Of a stretch of DNA of 64,000 nt, positions 25,340 through 37,720 are shown piece after piece. Every line of letters starts with the position of its first letter. Position 1 is the first letter of the stretch. Under the pieces are notes generated by a model. It saw nothing but the letters and a program-made list of their open reading frames with translations. It made no database searches and had not been told where the DNA came from. This DNA is from Larix kaempferi (taxonomy: Eukaryota > Streptophyta > Pinopsida > Pinales > Pinaceae): NCBI GenBank assembly GCA_027924585.1, contig BSBM01000606.1:9925501-9989500 (forward strand), in the 5' to 3' direction. Position numbers and translations under genes: made by a program.

Positions 25340-25680
25340 CACACGCCCGTAGTGAAGGCATTGTGCTGGTTTTAAAATGGAGGCAGAGGCGGTTTAGAGC
25401 AACCCTCAAGAATAGCATAATGGCGGTGCGAATGTTCTGTATGAAACGCGGCCAATAGGGTTTCACAGGTTTTCATAAAAAAATTAGAAGCTCCATATAC
25501 GGGACTGAGTTATAGTTTGTTGAATTGAAGCCTTAACTCCACCATAGTGGAGGCATTAAGCCGGTTTTACAAGTGGAGGCAGTCTAGAACAACTCCAAGA
25601 ATAGAAGAATGGCCGTGCGAATGGATTTTATGAAAAGTTGGTCCATATAGTTTCACGGACATCCATATTACACGGAACAG
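25340..25680. repeat. Imperfect direct duplication upstream of the epoxide hydrolase remnant
   Basis: The segment 25350-25478 (GAAGGCATTGTGCTGGTTTT, GGAGGCAG, CAAGAATAG, GTGCGAATG, TTTCAC) is repeated in degenerate form at 25545-25672. The region is less AT-rich than its surroundings, but I see no coding region. The remaining sequence between 24996 and 26257 holds no recognised exon; the missing 5' exons of the hydrolase were not found. Confidence 0.6.
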
Positions 25681-26257
25681 TTATTCGCCGATAGGCGCTA
25701 CAATGAACATTGTAGTGGGTGGCTACCGCGGCCTTTTAATCCTTGATTAAGGATGAGCGGTGGTGATTCATTGTTATGGCATATACTTTTAAAAAGATTC
25801 GTCCAACACCTGCATCCAACGGCGGAAATTTGTTGTGAATGGAGAGCATACTGAAAGGTCTATTACTAATTGACGGTTTTTTTTTGCTAATGACTCTGTT
25901 GCCACGCACTGGGGAAGTGAAACGGATTTGCCATCGGACGGGCACATTCTGGGAGTGTCTTTTGCCACGCGGTCGGCGATTTCTTCCACCTACGCGGCCA
26001 TAGGAAAGTTAAAGGGTTAATCTATTGAAAAGATAATCGTTGAATGTCCTGACTTTTACAGATCCGTGACATGGATTAATTTCATCTTTTAGACAAGTTT
26101 TTTTTCATCTCTGTAGTTAACAGATCCCTGGTTAAGGTTTCTGTGCTTAACAAATCTGTAGATAAGATGGTTCTACGCTTCTGGAAATGATATTATTTGG
26201 AAGCTTCGAATCCATATTTCCTAACTCACATATCTCAAACTATGTTTCATGAAGCAG

Positions 26258-27165
26258 GTGTTTGTTGCGGGGAAGGATTTTGGAGTATCCATTGCATATT
26301 AATATTGTGATCTCTGTCATCCAGATCGAGTGAAAGGAATTGTAACAATGGGTATACCTTACCTGAAACCTGGTGAACGGGGACTTAGCACCTAAAGACC
26401 TCTATCTTAGACATTGGCAGGTACTTTTTCTCCCCTCTTTCTGCCTCAAATATTCATTAGCATTCGTATCAGAGTCTTGTTTCTTCTTTTAATACTGAGA
26501 GCAGCCCTTACTGTATAGAATTTTCTTATTGTCTCCTTTGAATTCATCATTGTAGGAGCCCGGAAGAGGCTTAGCAGATCTTGGGCGTTTTGATGTAAAA
26601 ACAGTGATAAGGAATATATATACGCTCTTCTCCAAAAGTGAAATGCCCGTGGCAGAAGATGGTAAGGAGTTAATGGATCTGTATGATCCTTCTATACCAT
26701 TGCCACCTTGGTTCACTGAGGATGACCTTCAGATGTACTCAAGTCTGTATGAGAAATCTAGGTTTGTGTTTCCTATTCAATCCCATACCTTTGCAGCAAA
26801 AGCTAAACCCTAATTTTTGTTTTGTTGGCTTTCTTTGCATTCTAAATCACCAGAAAGTACTTGCAGATATGCAAAATTAAGATATTCGGTTTGGATCTGT
26901 AATTTACAGGGATCCGGTGAGATTGGCACATTTCCGGGACCGCACTATTCAAGCTCCTTGCCTTCTGATCGTGGGTACCAAGGATTATTTTCTGAAATTT
27001 CTGGGAGTGGAGTATTATATCAATAGTGAGATGCTCAAGTCTAACCTGCCCAATCTAGAGATCAAATTATTTCCAAGGGGGTGCCATTTTGTTCAGGAAC
27101 AGTTTCCAGAGGAAGTGAATAAGCTTCTCCTTGGTTTTCTAAATCAACACCTACGAGGGATATAA
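26258..27165 (+). pseudogene. Soluble epoxide hydrolase (alpha/beta hydrolase), 5'-truncated pseudogene
   Basis: Three exons with GT/AG borders match plant soluble epoxide hydrolases, which open fatty-acid epoxides to diols. Exon 1 (26258-26420) reads VFVAGKDFGVSIAY, containing the nucleophile Asp (G-K-D-F-G, usually G-H-D-W-G), then HPDRVKGIVTMGIPYLKPGE; it has three in-frame stops (26300, 26393, 26408). Exon 2 (26556-26761) reads EPGRGLADLGRFDVKTVIRN and LPPWFTEDDLQMYSSLYEKS, part of the cap domain. Exon 3 (26910-27165) reads APCLLIVGTKDYFLKF (acid Asp) and GCHFVQEQFPEEVNKLLLGF (catalytic His) to a natural stop. All three triad residues survive, but the N-terminal third (H-G-F-P oxyanion region) is missing and a piece between YEKS and the core strand seems deleted. 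Confidence 0.85.
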
Positions 27166-27289
27166 ATCGAAGGACAGAATGCAAGGCAGAATATTGGTAT
27201 TATGAAACTGGTCAAACTATTTTGACCTAATCATATTAGGTGCTTTTTACCAGTAGACCAGGCTTGGTCATATTTCTGTTTTATGATCT

Positions 27290-27432
27290 CATGTGGTTTG
27301 ATTTTCGTGCTGTGTGATGAAGAATTTGGGGAGTCTGTTTAGTATTTGTTATGAGAAGTGGTGTGATTTTAGTGCTGTGTGGTGAAGAATTTCGGGGGGG
27401 ACTGTTGAGTATTTGTTATGAAAAGTGGTAAC
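27290..27432. repeat. Two-copy tandem repeat, ~70-bp unit
   Basis: A unit with GTGTGATTTT, GTGCTGTGTG, GATGAAGAATTT and TTTAGTATTTGTTATGA..AAGTGG appears twice just after the hydrolase remnant, with a small expansion of a G run in the second copy. Confidence 0.7.
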
Positions 27433-29540
27433 TGTTTTGGATTTTTTTGGATTAGGTATTAGTTATATGATGTTTAGTTAAATTGTATTTTTCATTATAT
27501 TTTTTAGATTTCTTTGACTTGGTTAAATTATTATTTTTTAAACAAGTCCGCTATTGGGTCCTCTCTTAAACACGTTTTGAAGGTGAGTCTAGACGAATAC
27601 AAGTACGAGTATTATATTGTGGGAACTTTCTTGAGGAATATGGATTAATATAAGCTTCGGAGAATTCTGTGGGGATGGGTCAATGAATCAGACAGTGCCG
27701 TGGATCGCGTTGTCATATCAAACACATTTAAAAATGTGGTTGTTGCTAGTTTTAAACCATTTTCTTATTTAATTAAAAGTAAAATAAAATTTATGGATAC
27801 TATTAAATAAATTTGCTATCACATAATTTTTGTTATAATTAATCTCCGCATTAGAGTATACTGTGAAGCAAAGCTCTTTATGGTTTGATCCCTACATTAA
27901 GGTAATGTTATCTGGGACGGAATTTTCTGATGGGATTGATAAAAACTCATTTTGAATTGGATTTTAATAAATATTGCGTAGATCTTTAAACTATGACATA
28001 ATTTTCTCCATGCTTTACAAAAAAAATATATCGTAACCAACAATTTGACTTATGGAGGGATATAGATGCTTCCTCATCCCAATTAAAATAAATTTCAAAA
28101 CTCGGTTGACTTGTGCAAGGATAGAGATGCTTGCTCATCCCAATAAATTTCAAAAGCTTCAAGCTTCCTTACATCTTACATACCCGAAAGTCAACTGTGA
28201 ATTGTTTTATTTTCTGAGACCAAGCCAAAAGTCAACTATGGATTTTTTATTTTGATTTGATAGCTGAAAGACAACTGAGTAATTGCAGTGAGGATCATCC
28301 TTAGTAGAGTAGTTGTACCGAGTATCATTACATATAAATGTTGTAATAATAATGATTCTTATATGAATATTTAATAAGAAAACTAATCCCTTATGTTGGT
28401 TTGTTGATCTTATGTTGGTTGGTTGATTTTAGGAATGTTTTTGATATGTCTGGAAATAACCTCTTGGATAGATTAAAAGAGTGAATGTTCATTTTTAGTT
28501 CAGAGTTGATGTTTTAAGGTTGCTTGCAAGTGTTATTATCAAGTTTAGGAATATGGAAGATTAGGTGAAAGAAATTAATAGTAATATAGAATTTAAATAA
28601 AGCTATCTCCTTTGCCCTACTATTTTTGTCATTTACATTGATAAGTTAGAATCGTGTTTAATAGAAGCATGTGTTGGCACTAATTTTGCTAGAATAGTCA
28701 TTATGCTTGTTCTTTAATCTAACAATATCATTCTTATCTAAAAGTATTCCTTCAAGAGAAATAACTATGAATTCTCATGGATTTTATCCTAGAAGAGGTA
28801 TGTCATTAAACCATCACAAACAACAAATATATTAACATCATATAGTATATTAAGATATTAACTATACATGACATATATATTAACATATGTATCAATATAT
28901 TGACTATATTATGATATTAACCTATATATAACATATCATATATTTGATTATATTAATATATATAACGATAATATATTAATATTACAAATTAATTATAATA
29001 TAATAATTATATATTATTAAATCACAGCTTCATTTTTTTACTAATTTAGTTATTGCATCGAGAGTCTAGTATGCTTTATAATCAAGTAGATGGAGAAGGC
29101 TAAATATCATGAAGCATTTTTTTACTATTTATTTTGCTCTTGAATTTGACGTTGGTCATAACAAATTTCGTAATTTGGGTGACGATAAGGAATTCAAGCC
29201 ATTTATGGAACCCTTGTAGAAAATTCAATTGTTTTTCTTTTGTGTGATTTACTGGTTGATAATAATACTGGGGATTTTCTATCTTCCCATCTTTTAATTT
29301 TCTATTTGTTCAATCAACCCTTGATTGAGATTTTTTAAGCGAGAAGTTTCTTTATCTTTTTATGATAGATTTTTTATTGAATTCTTTTTGCAGATATACT
29401 TCCTTTTTGTGGAATTTTATTTTACTTCTTCTTCCCATTTTTTTTCTTTTTTAATTTTGTGATATGTTCGATCAAGTCTTGACTATGATTGTTAAAATGC
29501 GAAATTTATTCATCCTTACTAGCAACAAACTTTTCAACTT
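27433..29540. other. AT-rich intergenic with TA-rich microsatellite-like stretch
   Basis: No gene. Two similar segments (GGAGGGATATAGATGCTTCCTCATCCC near 28054 and a degraded copy near 28117, AAAGTCAACT twice after) form a local duplication. Around 28820-29020 the sequence is nearly all A/T, with ATATTAACATAT and TATATTAATATA variants. Confidence 0.5.
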
Positions 29541-29544
29541 ATTT

Positions 29545-29751
29545 CTACTTCTTCTGTTCTGACTTTTGATGGTCCTGTGAAATCACCTTTGGTATATCCT
29601 TGAATTCTTCAGATGTTGGAGCTACTAAATTTGACTTCATTGTAATGTCCTGCAATGTGATTTTCTTCTTCTTATAGGAAAATGTGAGATACTTCTTTTT
29701 GGCATTTATGATGAAAGTCCCCAATGTTTTTATCCAAGGTAACCCCAAATT
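29545..29751 (-). pseudogene. Ty3-type retroelement protease C-terminal fragment
   Basis: The minus-strand frame reads LGLPWIKTLGTF, then INAKKKYLTFSYKKKKITLQ. That is the L-G-x-P-W-(I/L) segment and following strand of a Ty3/Gypsy pepsin-like protease as found in plant elements. The active-site D-[ST]-G would lie upstream (higher coordinates), but a stop sits three codons before the motif. Only a relic. Confidence 0.5.
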
Positions 29752-30348
29752 ATGTCACCATCAAAGCTCCATAAGCAACTAACAATGAATTGAGATATGA
29801 GCATATAATATCCAACATTCAATTGTAAATAACTTATTTGAAATTTTTTCATGTCCCAAAAGTCTATGCCTTCACCTATATTTTACTCGGGAATCACTAA
29901 ATGGTTAGCAAATTGAGCACTAATATCATTATTACTTTTATTAGGGGCAATAAAAATGGTGATATCCTTCCCTACAAGTGTCACTTTAATTATAAATAGA
30001 ATTGAAACATTCATTTCTGAGAAGCTAGGAAACTTTTCCTTTTTTTAACATTTAAATCCATATTTTTGATTTTTTTAAGTTTTTTATCAATATCTTTTTT
30101 TCTTCACTAACAATAATAATATTATACAAAGATGGAATACACTGAACTTTGTAAACCAGATAATAATAAAATTTGATTCACATTAAAATCCCTTAGGAAA
30201 TATTATTTAGGCTCCAATTAATTTTATTTATGCCTTACGAACCATACTTAGGAATTTTCCCCTTATTTGTCACCATTAATAATTTCTTATAATTTTTCTA
30301 AGGTAACTTGGGCAATTTTTAACCCATGAAAAATATGGGGACATGACA
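29752..30348 (-). repeat. 3' LTR remnant of a minus-strand Ty3-type element
   Basis: Immediately inside the polypurine tract (30349-30361) the minus strand begins TGTCATGTCCCCATATTTTT, the TG start expected of an LTR. The far end is not defined; the protease relic at 29545-29751 sets an upper limit. Nothing coding is seen here. Confidence 0.45.
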
Positions 30349-30361
30349 TTCCTCCCCTCCC
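30349..30361 (-). other. Polypurine tract of a Ty3-type element
   Basis: The minus strand reads GGGAGGGGAGGAA directly followed by TGTCATG, a textbook polypurine-tract/LTR junction. It primes plus-strand DNA synthesis in LTR retroelements. Confidence 0.65.
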
Positions 30362-32330
30362 AAATTCGCTTGTCCTCAAGCAATGAAGAAACCATAGGGA
30401 AATACCATCACATCATCAATTCCTTACACCACCACATCCAACTACACCATGGGCCATACATCAACAGGAAGTGAGATCTTACATGCACCATGACGTACTT
30501 GCAAACCACTGACATGGAGACTCTCCATCATACATCAAAAAGGATAACAAATCACCCATAATCCTCAAACAAGAAATATCATGAACATGGGGAATGTGCC
30601 AATGTTTCATCTCTAAAATATCTCCACTACACCTTGATAAGCATCTTCTCAAACCATAGATCCATCTATACCACCATCTGAACATGCAGTTAGTGTGGAT
30701 ACTAAGTACAAATACCAGGATCCAAAATGATTGGAAGAAATACAAGGTGTAAAATATATCCTCCTAGGCAATATGGAATACTTTCATATGGAGTCTCATG
30801 GAATCATTCTGAACACCCAGCAAAAATGTCATAATTCCATACATAATATTGTTTCCCTTGTAGAAAAACACCACCATATGATGCAGATATGAACTCATGA
30901 AAAGAGGCTTCCCAACAATGCTCAAATATAGTTGAATATAATGCATGAATACACTAGGTTCCCACTGCTAGTGCACAATGTCATCAAAAGAAAAAAAATC
31001 AAGTATGGTATGCCAGGATCCCAATGCTTGCGCATTCTATGAATGAGTAGTGCTAATACAATAAAATATACCAAATGTGGGATGCAAAAAATCCGCCAAT
31101 ACAATTTATCAAGGTGTGGAATGCCAAGATCCCAAAGCTTGCACATTCCATCAATACGTAGAGTGATACAAAATAATACATCATGGGGAGAGATGCCAGG
31201 ATCCCAGGTTTGGTTATGCATTCTCCGATACATCATAAGTACGTAGAAAGATATGTCATCATATAATATAACAAGATCATCATGAAACATAGGGAGGTAC
31301 AACAATATTCCATCAAAAAAATAAGCATTAATATCAATGTGGCTCTTCAAGTGCTTCTCCATCCAAGAAAGTAGACCATCATGTGCCAAGTGTACACAAG
31401 CACCAAGTAACTAGCCAAATATGCTCCAATGACATAGGTGAGGGTCACATGTCCTATAATGCTGCTCCAAGAATGCGTAAAGATTCTCAATCATGTGTTC
31501 TTTCACCCAGGTAATGGATGAAGAACCTCCATCAATCAAAGAAGGAGCCCCTAAATGGTTCAAAGAAGTGCATCCATGAATGGTAGTGACATCAGGAGGT
31601 ATCAATGAATGTTTCCCAAAAGGGAATGCTGCACTAATCATAGGGTCATCAGGAAGGGGAGGAGACTCACACTCCTCATGTGGCACCGACAAGAAAAAAC
31701 CCTTCACCCAATCTTAATTAGGATGAAAACTATAAGAAATGGAATCATATTCTGAAGTAGGATGGACCAACTCTTCCTCTAAGTTAGGAAGAGTGAAACT
31801 TATCCCCAATGTTGGTTCCATGGGTGTAGGATCATGTGCCTCTTCCAAAAGTACGAAACTTGCACCAATAAAAACCTCATGTTCTTCTTCATCCATGGCA
31901 AGTGCTTGACATTCAACTTTATCATCTTTCAACTCTTCAAACACTTGCAAATAAGTTTGAGTCTCATGGTCAAGCAGACCATGAATAATATCCATGCTAG
32001 CATCCATATGAAAATCATGAACATAGGAAGGAGACCATGAACTTTGCAACTCTTCAAGAAGTTGCCCATTTTGGATCTTAGATTCTTGAAGTGATTCTTG
32101 AGCATCCTTAAAATAACCTTGGGTGGAAATTAATTCATGATTGAGCTTACAAATTTATTCACTATCTCTTATGGATGCTTCATGCAAAACTTCAACAACC
32201 TCAATCAACTGAATTCTATCAAAAAGAAAACACATAATATTACCTTTAGTTTTTGATGTTTCCTTCTGAATCTTCTCTATGACCCTATTGTGGATAAAAT
32301 TGCACAAGTGCACTCTTCAACTTGATAAGG
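30362..32330 (-). pseudogene. 3' internal region of a Ty3-type retroelement, degraded
   Basis: The region ahead of the polypurine tract has several minus-strand frames (30922-31389, 31411-31707, 31714-32049) with long stretches free of stops, including an acidic segment with LEEEL and DEEEHEVF. None matches RT or integrase; such poorly conserved sequence between pol and the 3' LTR is common in plant elements. Between about 30990 and 31250 an imperfect repeat with ATGCCAGGATCCCA and GCATTC occurs three times at 110-75 base spacings, giving the recurring W-D-P-G-I words in the minus frame. Assignment rests on position next to the tract, not on homology. Confidence 0.4.
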
Positions 32331-33338
32331 GGCTAATCCTTGTAGGTTGCAGCAAGGCCCGAGTCCTTGGAGCCCCTTTGCGGTTGTGGTTGGTATTCCT
32401 CCAAGTGATCTTGAAATAGATTATTAGTGCAATTACCATTCAAACATATAAATAAAAATAAAAACAAAATGAGAGAGATGGGGGGAGAATCCAAACTCGA
32501 ATAACAATCACAGATATGCTAAACCACTCTTGTATTTCCCAATGGTATAGTTGTACAGCACATAAGAGCTGTAGGATTCAAGGGAATCCAACAATATCCC
32601 TTAGTGGGGCCTTTCCTGTCCAAACTAGATGCTAAGTAGATGGTACAACAATGGAGAGAAACACTTGCCCCTTGAAGGAAGGTGGCAAGGGAGCTTGGGA
32701 ATGCTCACAATGATAGGAAGTGGTGGGATATGAGGAAGCTCCAAAGAAAATACAACATCATAACCTTTCTATAATTTATCTCTACAAAATGAATGCTAAT
32801 GGCTTCCTTCTATAGGCCAAGAGGTGGCCAACAAACAACTAGATCCAAATATGAACTCTCCTCCTCCATGAACTAGTTCCAAGGTACACAAGCGGGGCTG
32901 ATTAATGCCATCAACTGTGTGAAGAGCTGGTTTCATATCCTTGGGGAGGATTGATTCTTTCATGCGCTTCCAGAAGTGAGTGGCCTCGTTGTTTAGAATG
33001 GTTTTCGAAGGAAAAATTGCCTGGGTGTAGCATTGGCATTGCTCAAATAACCTACATTACAGCGCGGCTCAACTGTGTGTTACCCGCACTACCCTTTCTT
33101 CTGAATCTTTCTTGTCACTTATGGAATCATGTTGTGTGTTAGATCTATTGATGATTCTTGTTGTGAGATGCATTTTTTATGTTTATGATGCCTTACTGGA
33201 TGAATTGATGAAATGTCACATGTGTGTGAATTTTAGGCGTTACCATATGCCCCTGATGTATGAGGTTTGGAGGTTACAGTAGTGCCAATAATGCATCATG
33301 TTTCTTGTTGTTTCTCTCTTGTTCTATAGGATGAATCA
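32331..33338. other. No gene recognised
   Basis: A + strand open stretch at about 32951-33142 (SEWPRCLEWFSKEKLPGCSI) has an unusual composition but no recognised family. Probably retroelement-derived or anonymous sequence. Confidence 0.35.
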
Positions 33339-34097
33339 TTTTCACGCAACATCTATCGAAAGGGGTTCACTTCGCACTGTCGTCAACAAATTACCAACCC
33401 AAACTCCCTTAACACACCGGCCCAGAAAGGTGTAACCCTTTCCAGCAACACTTGCAGAGCAAGTGCAGTCTCACCCGAGATGGATAAGGGGGCTGCAGGA
33501 ACCAAGTTTTTGTAGTGGAGTTAAGGATATGCTTCCAACACACATTACCCTTGTAGAAACCAGAGATTATAATTTCCGCAGTATATTATCAATTCACCGT
33601 TCGCAGAATTCAACAGATAACAAATATTCCAACAACATATTCAATCTAGTTATTCGCATCAACAGTAATTCTCGAACCCATAGCATATTCGCATCAAAGA
33701 TATTCTACAACATACTAAACTTGTAGGAAACATTCACATTCATCATCACATAAATATAGAGACAAAGATTGCACCATAATCGAACATCTTCATGCATTCA
33801 TTAGACCCTATAGAATGAACCTCGCAAAAATAGTCAATACACCATGTCGCAGATACAAAATAGATAAAAAATGGAATGAATTCTCCAAAACTGGATGCCC
33901 TTAGGCTTACAATCCTACTCTATTTATATGCTTCTATTCGGTTACAAAATGGTCCACATGACCGATTCTAACTAATTTAACTATTCCCGTGCTTCCGCGA
34001 ACTCCGTGAATGGTCCTTCTTTCGCGGATTGACCCTTTCGCACTTGTTGGCTTCCGCACTTCCAGTGGACTTATCTCGTGCCAATAGGCCCCCAACA
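33339..34097 (-). repeat. 3' LTR of the Ty3/Gypsy element
   Basis: It matches the right LTR from ATCTATCGAAAGGGGTTCAC through to the segment around 34085. The inner edge is set at CAACA (34093-34097), since the minus strand then begins TGTTGGGGG. The outer edge has decayed: TTTTCACG replaces TGTTGACG. No good polypurine tract is visible next to it. Confidence 0.75.
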
Positions 34098-35160
34098 AAA
34101 ACTTGTGGCTCATCCTCAAGCCACTGCAACTGGACATTGCTGGTTGGTACTCATCCTTCGCTGTGCTCTACTTCTGAAACTGTTCTTGCCATCTAGAGCT
34201 CGTTGTTGTGTACTTCTCAACTTCACCCGTCGATCTTTGGTTTGATGTCATGTACTTCTTGAACTCATCCTCCAGTCTCTAGAAACCTTGATCATCTACC
34301 TATTCAACATCTACGGGCTCATTCCACGCTCGTTCCAGACTGGGAAGAAATTCATCGACGTCTCCAAGGTGGGAAACATGGCGACTCCTCCGGTACATCT
34401 GTTTCATGCCCTGGATTTCCTTCTACCGGGGCCAAGGGGCTGCTTCCCCTAGCATTCTAGTGGTAACAAAGACCGCGAATCTTCTAACTATCACGACACA
34501 CTTAGACATCTCGGTTGATTCCTCGTCTATGTTCCTCCCGAGTGTCCACACTGTTTCCCTCTATGGTTTTTCATGCACAATTGTCATTCTGGCCCTCAAC
34601 GCCCCTGGGGTGCTGCCGCATGCAATGAAATGGATCATTTCCATAGCTTCCTTGGAATTCCTAACTTAACTCTCTTCCATACCAATTTGTAGCATGGGTT
34701 CCTCTCAACTGACAGATACTTCCCTGCTCAGCTAGCCTCCTGTGCCTGCTTTTATGCTTGTTCGTTGTGCCCTTAACGCCTGACTCTGAAATCAATGACA
34801 AATCTTTGCACATAATTGTCTGATCCCGTCATCATATATTTCCTCCGTATTCTGGTTAGGTTGATCTGCAATGCTCATGGTTGGACTTGAGTCCTCACGT
34901 GCCAATCGTGGGAAGCATCGACCGCATCCCGGTTGGCCATGCTTCAATTTCCGCGTGCCAATCGTGTCAAGCATCTAGCATGCTTCCACCTTTTGTCATT
35001 ATGACCATTTTTTTTCTGCACCTCGACTGCTCAGCCGCTCTGTGTCAGATCATGGCGATAGGGATTCAACCTCTTCCCATTGAGTAATTTAGGTAACAAT
35101 ACCCAATCCAAACTTTGTAACTGCACCGCACCTCCATCGGTGACAAAAGTTATGATGTAT
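34098..35160 (-). other. 3' untranslated/internal region of the element
   Basis: Sequence between the integrase remnant and the 3' LTR. Open frames on both strands are short and show no domain. It is more GC-rich than the flanking genome, like the rest of the element. Confidence 0.4.
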
Positions 35161-35171
35161 GGTCCTAACTA

Positions 35172-36191
35172 GTGCATTTGCAACTTACTTGGGTGTTTCG
35201 CAAACTTACCGTCATACAACAGAACTATATCCCCATTCTGAAAGTGCTTCGATTTGACATGGCGGTCATGCCATGCCTTCTGTCTTTCTTTTTCCACTTT
35301 CTGATCGAACCCTATAGTGAATCGATCTTCGTCGAGCTATATCAGTTGTGCCAACCATTCCTCCATTGCGCCATCGTCACTCAACCCTGTCGCTGTTGCG
35401 ATGCGCAATCTTGGTACAATGTACTCCATCGGCATAACTACTTCCTAGCCATAAACGAGCTTAAATGGATTCTGTCTAGTCAGTCGTTTGCATGTAGTGC
35501 GATATGCCCAAAGGACCACTGGAATTTTTAAGTCCCATTCATCGCGGTTCGCATTGCACACCTTGGTGAGTGCATGCTACAATACCTTGTTAAACGCCTC
35601 AACTGTCCCATTTTCCTAAGGGTGGTAACGAGTACTCTCATTGTGTTGGATCTGAAACTTTTTCGTCATTGCTGCAACTGTCTAGTTAAAAAAGTGCGTC
35701 CCCTAGTCACTCAGGAACACTTTTGAGCACCCAAACCTGGTGACCACATTATCGAATAGGAACCGCGCTGCAGTCACAACAAAACAATCTCTTACAGGTG
35801 CAGCTTTCTCCTAATGCATCAAGTATTCTTTCGCAGTGATGATGTTGCAACCCTGTTCTCTTCCCAAGTGGGTTGATGGATCCTACAAAATCAACTACCC
35901 ATTTGTCAAAGGCTTGCAGCATCACTTGTGGTACTAGTGGCATTTCGTCCCATCGTGAGGCCTTCCCGATCCATTGACATACGTCGCAGCTCTTGGCATA
36001 GTCCGTAGCATCACCATGTAAGGTTGGCCACCACAACCCTGCTCAAACGATCTTCCTAGCAGTTGCTTTCCCGCCATAATGTCCCCCAGCAATACCATCA
36101 TGAGCGTCCGACATAATCCTCTCCTGTTCATGCGGAACGACATATCATCGCAGAATCTCATATGGGCCCATTTTGTACAATTCCCCAGCAA
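35172..36191 (-). pseudogene. Integrase remnant of the Ty3/Gypsy element
   Basis: The minus strand shows the N-terminal zinc-binding HHCC module split across two frames: DAHDGIAGGHYGGKATARKI, then LWWPTLHGDATDYAKSCDVC. A following block reads MLQAFDKWVVDFVGSINPLG, which is the start of the catalytic core containing the first Asp (V-D-F-V-G). Further core motifs are not readable because of stops and shifts towards 35200. Integrase inserts the cDNA; this one is dead. Confidence 0.75.
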
Positions 36192-36418
36192 TTAACTGGA
36201 AGTCTGCAGCTCAGAAAAATAATTGCTTCTTTTGATTGGTAGTGAACTCATTCGGCGCCTTCCCTGTTGCTAAAAATTGGATGATTTTCTCATAGTGGTT
36301 ATCAACCATGCCAACCTTGAAGAACTGAGCATCCGGTAATCCTTCATCGATGCTCCTTGGTTCTTCCCCTGACTCTATCCGTGAGAGGTGATCAGGTCCC
36401 GCGTCAATCGTCCCGGCT

Positions 36419-36673
36419 TTACAATGATGTCAAAATCAAACTACTGAAATAGTAACAACCAGTGACAAATCTTCCCCCCAACATAGGCTTGTTCACCAAG
36501 TATTTCAGCACAGAATGATCGGTGATCATCTTGAAGTGGCCTCCTAATAGGTAATTCTGAAATTTCTGCAAAGCATAGACCATCGCCAACCCTTCCTGCT
36601 CGGTGGTCATATAGTTCTTCTTCGCAGTAGACAACTTTCTACTTGCGAAGGCTATCAGGTAGGTCGATGTCAC
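36419..36673 (-). pseudogene. RNase H domain of the Ty3/Gypsy element
   Basis: The frame reads LIAFASRKLSTAKKNYMTTE, QEGLAMVYALQKFQNYLLGG and FKMITDHSVLKYLVNKPMLG, matching the Ty3 RNase H motifs (Y-x-x-x-E-x-E-x-L-A and F-x-x-x-T-D-H). E and D catalytic positions are visible. It follows RT in a shifted frame. Confidence 0.85.
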
Positions 36674-37720
36674 CTATTACTGGTTGGTCCAAGATAACGC
36701 CTAGTGTGACTAACAACGCATCGACGTGCACATGACATTCCTTTGTCCAATCCGGAAATGCGAGGATTGGTACTGCGACCATCTTCGCCTTCAATATGTC
36801 CAGGATTTTATAGCATTTCTCACTCCACTCAAACTTAGCATCCTTCTTTAATAACTTCTCCATGGGTGTCATAATGGTTACATACCCTCTAATGAATTTC
36901 CTGTAGTAGCCCGTGTGTCCCAATGTTGCGCGCAGTTGCTTGACTGTTGTTGGCAGTGGGAGGTCGACGGTGATGGAAATATTTTCCGGATCTACCAACA
37001 TTCCTTCTCTACAGACAATGTGTCCTAACAAGATTCCGAACGGAGCACAAAAGATGAACTTCTTGAGGTTCAAGTAAATTTGGTGATGTCGACATCTCTC
37101 TAGCATTAGTCTTAAGTTCACAACATGATCCTTGACTAATCCATATACTGTCCAGTCGTCCATATAGATGGAAATAAACTTATGAATATAGTATTTGAAT
37201 GTCGCAATCATTAGTCTGGAAAAAATTGCTGGAGCATTCTTCAATCCAAACGACATCACCGTGTACTGAAAACATACCCACTCCATGATGAATGTAGTCT
37301 TGTGCCGATCTTATTTTGCAATCTTGATATGGTGGTAGCTAGAAAATCCATCCGTAAATGAATATATCTCCTGACCTCCTACTCCTTCGAGCACGTAATT
37401 CGTGAATGGGGTTGGGAACGGATCATGTAGGCAGGCATCATCCAGCTTCCTCAAGTCAATGCATATTCATACTTCGTCGATTTTCTTGTCCTGGACGACC
37501 ATTGGGCTGATCCATTTTGATTCTTCCACTGGTTCTATAATGCCAACCTTTAGCATTCTTTCAATTTCAGCTTGCACACGTTCCTTGTATCTCGGATTCA
37601 ATCGATACGGTCACTGCTTGACTGGCTTCGCATCGGGTTTCAGGGGGATATTCATTTCCCCTAAGTCTTTGGAGATTCCCTTCATCTCTAAAATTTTTGT
37701 TAGAAACAAATCCTGAAACT
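36639..37720 (-). pseudogene. Reverse transcriptase of the Ty3/Gypsy element
   Basis: From the minus strand, the linker IPLKPDAKPVKQ (about 37620) leads into RT. A frame from 37286 reads MEWVCFQYTVMSFGLKNAPA (F-G-L-x-N-A-P) and ISIYMDDWTVYG with the catalytic YMDD intact at 37155-37166. It continues with LLGHIVCREGMLVDPENI and LRATLGHTGYYRKFIRGY, the conserved thumb/connection motifs. Stops lie between 37290 and 37620. The domain is one of the better preserved parts, but the polyprotein frame is broken on both sides. Confidence 0.9.

Noticed and set aside
33463-33726. + strand open frame of 87 codons
   Set aside because: It lies wholly within the 3' LTR of a minus-strand Ty3 element.
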